Shown: positions 8,757-16,463, numbered from the stretch's first letter. The stretch is DNA of 50,673 bases from Shewanella kaireitica (GCF_023284045.1 NZ_JAKIKQ010000026.1:1-50673); one strand, 5' to 3'. Notes: generated from the letters alone by a model not told the origin. Program-made: numbers and translations.

Positions 8757-9185
8757 ATGACTATCAAAATAAAACACCAAGACCTTTGCTTACCTATTTC
8801 GCCCATGTTCGCCATGCACTTAGCTGAGCTAATCAGTAACCATCAAGCAGCCTCAGCCATTACTGTTAACTTCAGAGATCCAAACTACACTGCTGAACGC
8901 GGTGGCTTTCATCCAGTAGAGGTCAGATTAGAGAAAGAGACGAATGCAGAGCATGGCGACCAGTGGCGGGTCTGCTACATCACCGACTTTAGCTATGTCG
9001 GCATTGGTTACACAGCCGAACTAACCAAGGAGCTAGACTTTGATTTTGATAGCGGCATTTTCCAAAACGCCTTAGGCATTAAACCAATAGAGCAAGCAAG
9101 TGAAATACACCCAATATGGGAACAAAACTTTCTTGCCTATAGCCTTGGGATTAAAGCTTATCAAGTTGAAGTTACGCCTGAGTAA
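8757..9185 (+). CDS. DUF2787 family protein
   Basis: This 142-aa protein shows features I associate with DUF2787, a family known from Vibrio and Shewanella accessory DNA. These are VNFRDPNYTAERGGFHPVEVRL, ITDFSYVG and ELTKELDFDFDSGIFQ. It has no signal peptide or membrane segment and is probably cytoplasmic. No function is established that I know of. The ribosome binding site is weak. It precedes another small protein of unknown function and then the restriction-modification genes in the same direction. Confidence 0.7.
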   Translation: MTIKIKHQDLCLPISPMFAMHLAELISNHQAASAITVNFRDPNYTAERGGFHPVEVRLEKETNAEHGDQWRVCYITDFSYVGIGYTAELTKELDFDFDSGIFQNALGIKPIEQASEIHPIWEQNFLAYSLGIKAYQVEVTPE

Positions 9186-9231
9186 TGATTACCAGTCCTG
9201 TGACCTAGATAACTTCAATAAAATTGGTATT

Positions 9232-9255
9232 CTAGGCGTGCAACCCAACGCCTAG
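9232..9255 (+). promoter_or_regulatory. stem-loop just upstream of a ribosome binding site
   Basis: CTAGGCGT (9232-9239) and ACGCCTAG (9248-9255) form a perfect 8-bp stem with an 8-nt loop. An AAGGA sequence (9258-9262) and the ATG at 9269 follow at once. It may end the DUF2787 transcript or influence translation of the 115-aa protein. Confidence 0.45.
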
Positions 9256-9268
9256 CTAAGGAACAACA

Positions 9269-9616
9269 ATGGAACTATACAAACAAGAATTTGGCCAACA
9301 ATTTGAGCTTGGCTTCGACTTAACCCTGCACCCTTGGCTAGTAGACAAAAGCTGGCATAACGATGTATCACCAAGCTTCTACTTTACAACACCAGCTGGC
9401 TTTATGGTTCTGTGGGTCGATTATGAAGATCCGAAGCAACGAGAAGACACTGAGCAAGATAGGTATGTTGTGATGACAGCCGTTAACAGCGGTACAGATG
9501 AGTATCCTGAAATACATCATGATGAAGAAAGCACTGTCGTTTTCTCATCAAATCAAATCGATAGCTCCGTAGCCTATTTACTAAGTGTTCATACAGCTAA
9601 AGTTGCACATACGTAA
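9269..9616 (+). CDS. hypothetical acidic protein, 115 aa
   Basis: I do not recognise this 115-aa protein. It is acidic and rich in Asp, Glu and aromatic residues, with no signal peptide or membrane segment. It begins MELYKQEFGQQFELGF and has a WVDYEDPKQREDTEQDRYVVM stretch in the middle (given here only as a locator). The coding call rests on a clear AAGGA ribosome binding site 6 bp before ATG 9269, an uninterrupted frame and a protein-like composition. It sits between the DUF2787 gene and the methyltransferase. Small acidic proteins beside defence genes are sometimes DNA mimics or controllers, but nothing here proves that. Confidence 0.6.
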   Translation: MELYKQEFGQQFELGFDLTLHPWLVDKSWHNDVSPSFYFTTPAGFMVLWVDYEDPKQREDTEQDRYVVMTAVNSGTDEYPEIHHDEESTVVFSSNQIDSSVAYLLSVHTAKVAHT

Positions 9617-9749
9617 GCTCCAGAGAACTTAACTGCATTCCTGATTTTCATCCAAATATTTGCTTAATTCCTTAGCCATAAAAGTGTTAGCATACACGCT
9701 GCACGGTCGATGGTTCTTCACTAACTCTTAATTTCGGTTGCATTACTTC

Positions 9750-10871
9750 ATGAATAAACCAATTCTTTTTTCTTTTTTCTCAGGCTCTGGATTTTTAGAC
9801 CTCGGCTTTGAAAACGCCGGATTCGAGGTGGCGTTTGTAAACGAATTTCATCCACCATTTTTAGAGGCGTATAAATACACTCGTGCACAAATGAAGCATA
9901 AAGCGCCTAGTCATGGCTATAGCTTAAACAGCATTGAAGATTTTCTATCAGGGGAAGAAGGACTTGAATTCAGTACTAAAGTAGAAAAAGCAAAGTCAAC
10001 TGGACGGCTTGTTGGGTTCGTTGGCGGACCTCCATGCCCAGACTTCTCTGTCGGTGGGAAAAATAAAGGGAGCGAAGGCGATAATGGTAAGCTTACTCGT
10101 ACCTATGTTGACCTTATTATAAAAGACAACCCTGACTACTTTATCTTTGAAAATGTGAAAGGTCTATGGCGTACAAAGCGCCATAGAGAGTTCTACGACA
10201 GCATGAAGGATCAGCTAGTAAAAGCTGGTTATGAACTTACAGACCGACTAACGAACAGCATTGAGTATGGCGCTCCTCAAGACCGAGATAGAATATTTTT
10301 ATTCGGTATTAAACGCAAACATATTAGTCATAAGCTGAATGGTTCTGAACTCAGCACTGCTTTTAACTGGGATAAGCATTTAACAGTTGATATCGACGAA
10401 GTTATGGGCAAAGGCAAATGGCCCGACATGTGCCCTTTTTCGGAAGATACTGTGACAGACTATATTGAACACATTACTCCTAAACAGAAGGAGTTATCGA
10501 TTCAGTACTGGTTCGATAAGAATGATGTATTAAATCACCCAAATGCTAATCATCACTTCCAACCTAAATCTGACAAGTTTAAGTTTATTCAGGAAGGTGA
10601 CGACTCTAAAAAGTCATTTAAACGTCTTCACCGATGGCGATATTCACCAACGGCTGCATATGGAAATAACGAAGTTCACCTTCATCCATACAAGGCACGT
10701 AGAATTAGTGCAGCAGAAGCTCTGGCCATTCAGTCTTTACCCGCTGACTTTCATCTGCCAGCCACGATGACCCTGAGTAATATGTTCAAAACTATTGGCA
10801 ATGGTGTTCCATACCTTGCAGCAAAAGGTTTAGCTAACACAGTCAATGACTTCTTAAAGAAATATACGTAA
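9750..10871 (+). CDS. type II cytosine-5 DNA methyltransferase
   Basis: This C5-cytosine methyltransferase protects DNA from the adjacent endonuclease. The family motifs are all present: motif I FSFFSGSGFLDLGFE (SAM binding), motif IV GGPPCPDFS with the catalytic Cys at 96, motif VI ENV at 134-136, motif VIII QDRDRIF at 177-183, motif IX RRISAAEALAIQSLP and motif X GNGVPYLAA. The region between VIII and IX is the target-recognition domain. I chose ATG 9750 because motif I begins within six residues of it; an in-frame TTG at 9738 adds only four residues. No clear ribosome binding site is visible. It precedes a Cfr10I/Bse634I-type nuclease, so its target is probably a CCGG-core site such as RCCGGY. 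Confidence 0.92.
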   Translation: MNKPILFSFFSGSGFLDLGFENAGFEVAFVNEFHPPFLEAYKYTRAQMKHKAPSHGYSLNSIEDFLSGEEGLEFSTKVEKAKSTGRLVGFVGGPPCPDFSVGGKNKGSEGDNGKLTRTYVDLIIKDNPDYFIFENVKGLWRTKRHREFYDSMKDQLVKAGYELTDRLTNSIEYGAPQDRDRIFLFGIKRKHISHKLNGSELSTAFNWDKHLTVDIDEVMGKGKWPDMCPFSEDTVTDYIEHITPKQKELSIQYWFDKNDVLNHPNANHHFQPKSDKFKFIQEGDDSKKSFKRLHRWRYSPTAAYGNNEVHLHPYKARRISAAEALAIQSLPADFHLPATMTLSNMFKTIGNGVPYLAAKGLANTVNDFLKKYT

Positions 10872-10919
10872 GTTAGACTTCAGCACTGGACAATAAGCTA
10901 CATATAAAAGCATACTCCT

Positions 10920-10975
10920 GAAAGGTCTTAGTAGTGCATGCCGACTTAAACGGCGCCAACCACTACTGAGCTTTC
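10920..10975 (+). promoter_or_regulatory. imperfect stem-loop between methyltransferase and endonuclease genes
   Basis: GAAAG (10920-10924) pairs with CTTTC (10971-10975), and AGTAGTG (10930-10936) with CACTACT (10961-10967). An inner GCCG-ACTTAAA-CGGC hairpin sits between the arms. It lies just before the endonuclease ribosome binding site (GGAG at 10986). It could delay or dampen endonuclease expression relative to the methylase. This is inferred from position and pairing only. Confidence 0.4.
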
Positions 10976-10996
10976 AAATATATGGAGTAAAGCTTA

Positions 10997-11875
10997 ATGC
11001 CACAATTAGTGAAGAATGATCGCAACGGTAAAGCGATCGTAGATACAAAAAATGCCTTTATTACGTCAATTAATGGCCTTGTCCCTCATGAATCATGGGA
11101 TTATGACTCTCATCTCGATTACATCCAAAAACTAGTTCAAACTGAAGACTCTAGAGTTACTTCAGGAGCTATATCCAATTGCCGAGGAACTTGGTTTGAA
11201 TGGATGATAGCCATAGATATATATAACCACTGGTGTACCAATGGTCATAACCTCCTAATGCTGCCATTACCTAATATAAGCCGCTTTGATAGTGCTACGC
11301 TTTACCAAGAAAGTGTTTGTGCATACATTTTCGATCTAAGAGCCAAACTGAAAGTCTCTCTTGATATCGAGCTGATCACCTCTAATCCTGATTTCGTCAT
11401 ATTTGATACCACTGCCTTTACCGGATTATTACCAAGGGACCCCATAACAGTAGTAAATAACGAAACTATAGATTTCATTGAAAATATCTTTCGAAAGTTT
11501 ATAGGTGAATGCAGCTTTACCGACATCCTTGGTTATATGGCTACTAAAACTTCTCTACGTCCAGATCGTCGATTACAAATAGTTCACGAAGGTAGCTTAA
11601 CAAAAGCGCTGTATGTTCATCTACAAACTAGGTTATGGATAGATAAGCCACGTTCAATAAAATATTTCGGTGCTTCACTAAAGCTAAATGATAAAGACAG
11701 GCAAGCATTAAAGACCGTAGCAACACACTCAATCACAACTGTTTTGTCGGAACCAGAAAGAGCAGTAGATGAATGTTTCGAACTATCCTCAAGAGATAAA
11801 CTACTTGACGCAATACGAGAGATGACAGCATTACTTTTCCCTGAGCTAGCTCTAGAAGGAGCTACTCATGGGTAA
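10997..11875 (+). CDS. Cfr10I/Bse634I-family type II restriction endonuclease
   Basis: The 292-aa sequence aligns from memory along most of its length with Cfr10I and Bse634I, tetrameric enzymes that cut RCCGGY. The PD-(D/E)xK-type active site is visible as E68 (WFEWM), P131-D132, K184 and E198. The K-to-E spacing of 14 is as in Cfr10I (K190, E204). R188-P-D190-R191 matches the R-x-D-R recognition signature of CCGG-cutting enzymes. Cfr10I has Ser188 two residues before the Lys; here it is A182. GGAG precedes ATG 10997. The methyltransferase lies upstream and the SIR2-like gene overlaps its end by 8 nt. Specificity is predicted, not shown. Confidence 0.88.
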   Translation: MPQLVKNDRNGKAIVDTKNAFITSINGLVPHESWDYDSHLDYIQKLVQTEDSRVTSGAISNCRGTWFEWMIAIDIYNHWCTNGHNLLMLPLPNISRFDSATLYQESVCAYIFDLRAKLKVSLDIELITSNPDFVIFDTTAFTGLLPRDPITVVNNETIDFIENIFRKFIGECSFTDILGYMATKTSLRPDRRLQIVHEGSLTKALYVHLQTRLWIDKPRSIKYFGASLKLNDKDRQALKTVATHSITTVLSEPERAVDECFELSSRDKLLDAIREMTALLFPELALEGATHG

Positions 11876-12917
11876 AAATTTATGCCTCGTTTTAGGCAAT
11901 GGTTTTAGCATAGACCTTATTAAACAAGCTAAACTTGAAAAAGAGATTGATGTCGTCAACCTTTTTAGCAAAGGAGCTGAAATCCCCTGGCCTGAAACAG
12001 GACAGGCTGGATATCTGTCTTTCAAACATTGCCCAAACCTATGGAATTTAGGCGCTCGCCCAAATATGGGCAAAGATGATGCTATGGCTCTACTAGAAAA
12101 TATTATCACTTGTTTAAATGTACATGTCTTAAACAATAAGCCAAGGGTTCCTGATGGTAGTGCAAAACCAAATGACATATATATCAACGCATATTATGAG
12201 CTAACTAGTTATTTGAGGACATTATTCAGTTACTACAATTCACTAGTTCCAGATGGATCGTTAACACAAAAACTAGATGGCTGGGCTTGGCTTGATTTTT
12301 TAAAAAGAGCCAATGAATCAGAAATATATGAATCAATATCTATCATCACTTATAATTATGATACTTGGCTAGAACGCCTTCTAATAGAGAATGATATTTC
12401 ATTTAAGCTTTCACAGGTTGAAGGTGGTAATAATGGCGAATCTCCTAAGATCACGTTGATAAAACCACACGGTTCGATTAGCTTCTACCATAAAAACCAA
12501 AGCCTAGCAGAGTATGAAATAGGTTATGGAAAAGATATCCCCGGTGAAGCTACAACTGACGATTTTGAAACAAAATATGATATACCGCTAAGTAAATGTC
12601 TTGTGAATGCTTTAGTCCCACCAGCAGGAGATACAGAACGAATTAAACAGTCATGGTCAGGGCAAATACGAACCTCCGCAGCAGGATGTGCTAAAAAGCT
12701 TAAATCCGGCGATGAACTAATGATTTGTGGTATTTCATATTGGCATGTTGATCGTTCAGAAATAGATGAACTTATCACTTGCTGCTCTCCAGAAGTAAAT
12801 ACATTTATGTTTAACCCATATCCTAATGTTGCTATGGATGCTGTATTAACAAGTCTTTTCAAAAACTATGTTTATCATGATGATAGTTCAGTATTAAACA
12901 AGAGGCTCATGCTATGA
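11868..12917 (+). CDS. SIR2-like domain protein, putative NADase/defence effector
   Basis: This 349-aa protein has the pattern of bacterial SIR2-like defence proteins: an N-terminal VLGNGFS NAD-binding glycine motif (residues 8-14), ITYNYDTWLE with N163, KPHGS with H201, and a late GISYWHVDRSE motif (the GYSLPxxD position of relatives). N163 and H201 occupy the positions of the Asn and His needed for NAD hydrolysis in proteins such as ThsA. AGAAGGAG lies 6 nt before ATG 11868, inside the endonuclease gene. The start overlaps the endonuclease by 8 nt, and the end overlaps the DUF262 gene by 4 nt (ATGA). It probably depletes NAD on infection and so triggers abortive defence. AbiH-like proteins share the GNGF start and are the main alternative. 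Confidence 0.75.
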   Translation: MGKNLCLVLGNGFSIDLIKQAKLEKEIDVVNLFSKGAEIPWPETGQAGYLSFKHCPNLWNLGARPNMGKDDAMALLENIITCLNVHVLNNKPRVPDGSAKPNDIYINAYYELTSYLRTLFSYYNSLVPDGSLTQKLDGWAWLDFLKRANESEIYESISIITYNYDTWLERLLIENDISFKLSQVEGGNNGESPKITLIKPHGSISFYHKNQSLAEYEIGYGKDIPGEATTDDFETKYDIPLSKCLVNALVPPAGDTERIKQSWSGQIRTSAAGCAKKLKSGDELMICGISYWHVDRSEIDELITCCSPEVNTFMFNPYPNVAMDAVLTSLFKNYVYHDDSSVLNKRLML

Positions 12918-13948
12918 CTCTTTTTAAAAGAGAATCAAACACAATTTCCTTAGCTACCTTTTGGGAAAACTACCAACTTAAAAAATACAACTTTGAGCCT
13001 GGATATCAAAGAGACAGCATATGGTCAACTGAAAAACAATCTTTTTTGATTGATAGCATTTTAAAAAACATTCCTATTCCTCCTATTTTTCTTCATTTGA
13101 CCATTGATGATAGTACTGGTAAAACTTCGTTTGCGGTTATTGATGGGAAGCAACGCTTAACATCAATTATTGCATTCATTAAAGGTGAGATAACCTCTTC
13201 ATCTGATGGGGATGATTCACCATTATATGTAGAGAATTTGGCAGGAATTGAGTTCAAAGACCTTGATAAAGAAATATATAGAGATATAAGAAGAGACTTC
13301 TGGAGGTACTCAATTCCAATTGAATACATTGACTCGGATGATAAAGAAACTATTGATGCTATTTTCGATAGATTAAACCGAAATGGTGAGCCACTCCAAG
13401 GTCAAGAGCTTAGAAGAGCCAGCTATTATGGAACGAATCTTCTGAATTTTATTGAAAATATGTCAAAAGAAGCTTTTTGGCAGAAAAGGCTAGCTAACGT
13501 TGATGTTAAACGCATGGAAGATAGAGAGTTTATTTCTGAGATACTATTTTATCTACTAGAAGGTACTCCTCTCAAATCAGACCAAGCAGAATTAGATTTG
13601 ATGTATAAAAAATACAAAGACATAGACATTAACAACCGTGGGGTTGGAAATATGTTTATAGAAATTACAGCTTATTTGGACTCCTTAAATGTTGACTACG
13701 AACAACATAAAGTATCGGGTGTATCTCACTTGTATGCTCTATGGGGATTAAGCCTTTATTGTCTAGAGCATGGCATTGATAAAGACCAAATTAAAATGAA
13801 GTTAGCAGTTTTCTATACTGGCTTGCGGGCTGATGTAGACAGTAATCAAAACTTCCTTGATTATAAGAAAAGCATGGCGTCTTCAACCAGAATGAAAGGG
13901 CCTCGTGTAAAGCGTGTAAGCGCTCTTAAGGAGTTTCTTGAAATATAG
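12914..13948 (+). CDS. DUF262 (GmrS-like) domain protein
   Basis: The N-terminal half is a DUF262 (ParB/Srx-like, GmrSD N-terminal) domain. It shows YQRDSIW (residues 31-37), VIDGKQRLTSI (75-85, the DGQQR nucleotide-binding motif) and FDRLNRNGEPLQGQELRRA (151-169). The C-terminal 150 residues look helical. The HNH-type DUF1524 nuclease of complete GmrSD type IV enzymes is absent, so this protein probably senses or switches rather than cuts. Its ATG overlaps the stop of the SIR2-like gene (ATGA), which implies coupled translation. Codons here are noticeably AT-rich, a sign of transfer. Its stop codon lies inside a perfect palindrome. Confidence 0.82.
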   Translation: MTLFKRESNTISLATFWENYQLKKYNFEPGYQRDSIWSTEKQSFLIDSILKNIPIPPIFLHLTIDDSTGKTSFAVIDGKQRLTSIIAFIKGEITSSSDGDDSPLYVENLAGIEFKDLDKEIYRDIRRDFWRYSIPIEYIDSDDKETIDAIFDRLNRNGEPLQGQELRRASYYGTNLLNFIENMSKEAFWQKRLANVDVKRMEDREFISEILFYLLEGTPLKSDQAELDLMYKKYKDIDINNRGVGNMFIEITAYLDSLNVDYEQHKVSGVSHLYALWGLSLYCLEHGIDKDQIKMKLAVFYTGLRADVDSNQNFLDYKKSMASSTRMKGPRVKRVSALKEFLEI

Positions 13949-13965
13949 TCTATATTTCAAGAAAC
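13933..13965 (+). terminator. perfect 16-bp inverted repeat over the DUF262 stop codon
   Basis: GTTTCTTGAAATATAG (13933-13948) and its exact complement CTATATTTCAAGAAAC (13950-13965) are separated by a single T. The TAG stop is at 13946-13948. As RNA it gives a long A/U-rich hairpin without a U tract. It could end or stabilise the defence operon transcript from either side, or bind a protein as DNA. Confidence 0.6.
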
Positions 13966-14000
13966 AACACAGGCTCTAAAGTATGCTTTGTTCTAGTCGA

Positions 14001-14014
14001 TGTATTGCAATACA
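14001..14014. promoter_or_regulatory. 14-bp perfect palindrome, possible operator
   Basis: TGTATTGCAATACA is a perfect dyad between the defence operon and the end of the recombinase gene. Its size fits a dimeric repressor site, but no gene starts next to it, so its role is unclear. Confidence 0.3.
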
Positions 14015-14036
14015 GAAATAACGATCAGAATTTACC

Positions 14037-14077
14037 TCTATACCTTCGTTTACTCATCTGGGAAACGAAGGTATAGA
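14037..14077. terminator. 15-bp stem-loop, possible bidirectional terminator
   Basis: TCTATACCTTCGTTT (14037-14051) pairs perfectly with AAACGAAGGTATAGA (14063-14077) around an 11-nt loop. It lies between the convergent DUF262 and recombinase genes. It has no U tract. It could act as a transcript end for both operons. Confidence 0.5.
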
Positions 14078-14149
14078 AGACTGCTCCAAAGGTCAGGTTT
14101 GAAGTCGATCCGGCTATAAGTCCCGCTCAAGCTTTCAACGCTACTGCAT

Positions 14150-15922
14150 TCATTTTCCAGTCATCTCTAACACCAGACCATCTACTACTGGCAGTACATG
14201 CTTAAGCTCGGTCGACTTGTGTGTGTAGTTACTCGTAATGCCAAACGAGCTAATTTCATGACCTACCACTTGCTGCACTAGGTTTACCTGCACACCAGCG
14301 TTCATCACCTTAGAAATAAATGTATGACGGAAACTGTGAAACGACCGGATATGACCTAACTCATTAGTTGAGTCGATCTCAAGATTTTGCAATTGCCTCG
14401 CAAACCACGCGGTCACTACCTCACTATTATTCACACTATCAAATACTCGTTCCTTACAAGAGTCCACATAATCGATGAAGCCAGCACTGATTAGATCCAT
14501 ATGTAACGGTATTTTACGTTTAGCGTTGCCCGTTTTTAGCTTTTGGCTTTCGTGTACATCAGTGATCAGTAGGTAATGACGTTTAGTCGCAGTGTCAAAC
14601 TTAACATCCTCTTTGCGAAGCTGAACTAACTCCCCACGCCTAGCACCAGTGTAGATGCCAAGATAAACAATCCACTTACGCCAAAGTTGTTTCTCATTAT
14701 CAGCCGCTTTTAGGAATACTTGTAGCTCTCGGTCATCAAACATGCCACGAGTTCTAGACTTAAACTCTCGCTTTATCGAGCAGGGGGAAGCATTGATATA
14801 GCCAATGGTGTCACGTTTAGCGTAGGCAAAAACACCCTGTAACCACTTGTAATAATGGTGCACTGATTTCGTTGACGCTAAGTCTTTTTCAGGTACATCA
14901 ACTTCTAAGCGCTCAGACCAAGACATTTTGCTATATGGTGCAATATTCATTTTGGGCAATTCGAAGCAACGATCAATAAATCGGCCAATATCCTTTGGAG
15001 TGTATAGGTCTATAGGCTTGTCTTCGACTAAAGCTTGCCACACCAAATGTTTTCTCGCGTAATCTTGCTGCATCTTATCTGTCAGCTTTTCTTTTGCGAT
15101 TTTGTGCTGTAGAAATTCGTTGTATATCTCAGAGAAAAGCGGTGCATCACTGATGGTCTCGCCGCTAGGTGTACTGACTTGTGGCTGGGCTATTTGTACT
15201 AACGACGCTAATTCTCGCTCTCGCACACCATCTTCATTCGCAACGCTTTCGATTAGTGAGTTTTGGATCTGTGTAGAAGATTTGAGCTTACTCATTAACA
15301 CTTGAAACTCAAGTGAGTTTTCATTAGCCTCTAGGCCATGAGTAGCTAATGTATTTCTTGCTGTTAAGGCTAACCCTTCGTTATTGACCTCTTGATCTTC
15401 TTCAGTGAAGCGAACCAGCACGCTTGCCAAGTATTGTAAGAAAGTAGATTTTTCAGCACTCGATAGATCACTGACATATTCCACCAGTTTTTGATCTGAC
15501 GAAATACCGCATTCATTTTCATATATTGATTTTAAAGCGTGGTGAAAACTCTCAGGGAAATCTAACGGGCAATTCTTGCCTAGCACCTTAAGCAGATGGG
15601 CATTATTACTATAAGACTGTTCTAACTCTGCAACGATAGGGTCAATGTGGTGCATCTTGAGCTGTTTTTGCATACTGACTTTAAATCCATTTACTAATCG
15701 ACCAATCTCTTCAGTTTCATGCTTTTGGAAAGCCAGTACAAGCTTTTTCAGTTTAGCGGTCTCAATGCTTATTTTCTTCCATGAAACAATGGCTTCATTA
15801 AAGTCGGTTGATTGTAAACTCAAGGATAATTGGAACTTCACTCGATGTCTTCGCAAGATAAAGCGGAAGTAATAAGTGTTGTTGCGCAGATAGAGATGAT
15901 TGAATCCATAAACGGCTTTCAT
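14150..15922 (-). CDS. island integrase, large tyrosine recombinase with DUF6538-type N-terminus
   Basis: At 590 aa this is a large phage/island-type integrase. The N-terminus (MKAVYGFNHLYLRNNTYYFR) resembles the DUF6538 arm-binding domain. A core-binding domain lies around 260-370, and the catalytic domain has R428 (YTGARRGEL), a Lys in SQKLKTGNAKRK, H529-R532 (FHSFRHTF), H555 (VGHE) and Y566 (SNYTHKS). The whole active site is present. It is the last gene of the island: its start lies about 190 bp from the 3' end of rnpB and it reads away from it. Three 12-bp iterons lie between. That is the usual place for an integrase beside its attachment site, so this is the most likely enzyme for insertion at rnpB. 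Confidence 0.9.
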   Translation of the reverse strand: MKAVYGFNHLYLRNNTYYFRFILRRHRVKFQLSLSLQSTDFNEAIVSWKKISIETAKLKKLVLAFQKHETEEIGRLVNGFKVSMQKQLKMHHIDPIVAELEQSYSNNAHLLKVLGKNCPLDFPESFHHALKSIYENECGISSDQKLVEYVSDLSSAEKSTFLQYLASVLVRFTEEDQEVNNEGLALTARNTLATHGLEANENSLEFQVLMSKLKSSTQIQNSLIESVANEDGVRERELASLVQIAQPQVSTPSGETISDAPLFSEIYNEFLQHKIAKEKLTDKMQQDYARKHLVWQALVEDKPIDLYTPKDIGRFIDRCFELPKMNIAPYSKMSWSERLEVDVPEKDLASTKSVHHYYKWLQGVFAYAKRDTIGYINASPCSIKREFKSRTRGMFDDRELQVFLKAADNEKQLWRKWIVYLGIYTGARRGELVQLRKEDVKFDTATKRHYLLITDVHESQKLKTGNAKRKIPLHMDLISAGFIDYVDSCKERVFDSVNNSEVVTAWFARQLQNLEIDSTNELGHIRSFHSFRHTFISKVMNAGVQVNLVQQVVGHEISSFGITSNYTHKSTELKHVLPVVDGLVLEMTGK

Positions 15923-16020
15923 GACAAGTACCTCATGATCTGAATCAGATTATGAAGTCGACTTTGAATAGAAGTATGTCTGAGATAGTAAGTGAGATTT
16001 GGACTTAGAAATGGAAAAGC

Positions 16021-16056
16021 GTGTAACAAGTGGTGTAACACACCGTGTAACAGGGG
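16021..16056. repeat. three 12-bp iterons beside the integrase, candidate arm-type sites
   Basis: GTGTAACA occurs at 16021, 16033 and 16045, exactly 12 bp apart; bases 9-12 of each unit vary. The set lies between the integrase start and the rnpB terminator. Regularly phased short repeats there fit integrase arm-binding or excisionase sites, or autoregulatory sites. Confidence 0.65.
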
Positions 16057-16078
16057 GGATAGTTTGAGATAAGAAATC

Positions 16079-16109
16079 AGACAACTGCTTGTAGAACAAG
16101 CAGTTGTCT
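16079..16109 (-). terminator. rnpB: rnpB transcription terminator, possible attachment region
   Basis: AGACAACTGCTTGT (16079-16092) and ACAAGCAGTTGTCT (16096-16109) form a perfect 14-bp stem with a 3-nt loop just past the 3' end of rnpB. Only a weak T run follows on the minus strand. Being at the island-chromosome boundary, it may also contain or border the attachment core. Confidence 0.7.
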
Positions 16110-16112
16110 TCA

Positions 16113-16456
<344 letters not shown>

Positions 16457-16463
16457 GGCGCGG

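Noticed and set aside
11868..12917. AbiH-family abortive infection protein
   Set aside because: The GNGF start is shared, but the TYNYD, KPHGS and late GISYWHVD motifs fit SIR2-like proteins better. It remains an alternative.
12914..13948. Complete GmrSD-type IV restriction enzyme
   Set aside because: Only the DUF262 part is present; no DUF1524/HNH motif is found in the C-terminal half.
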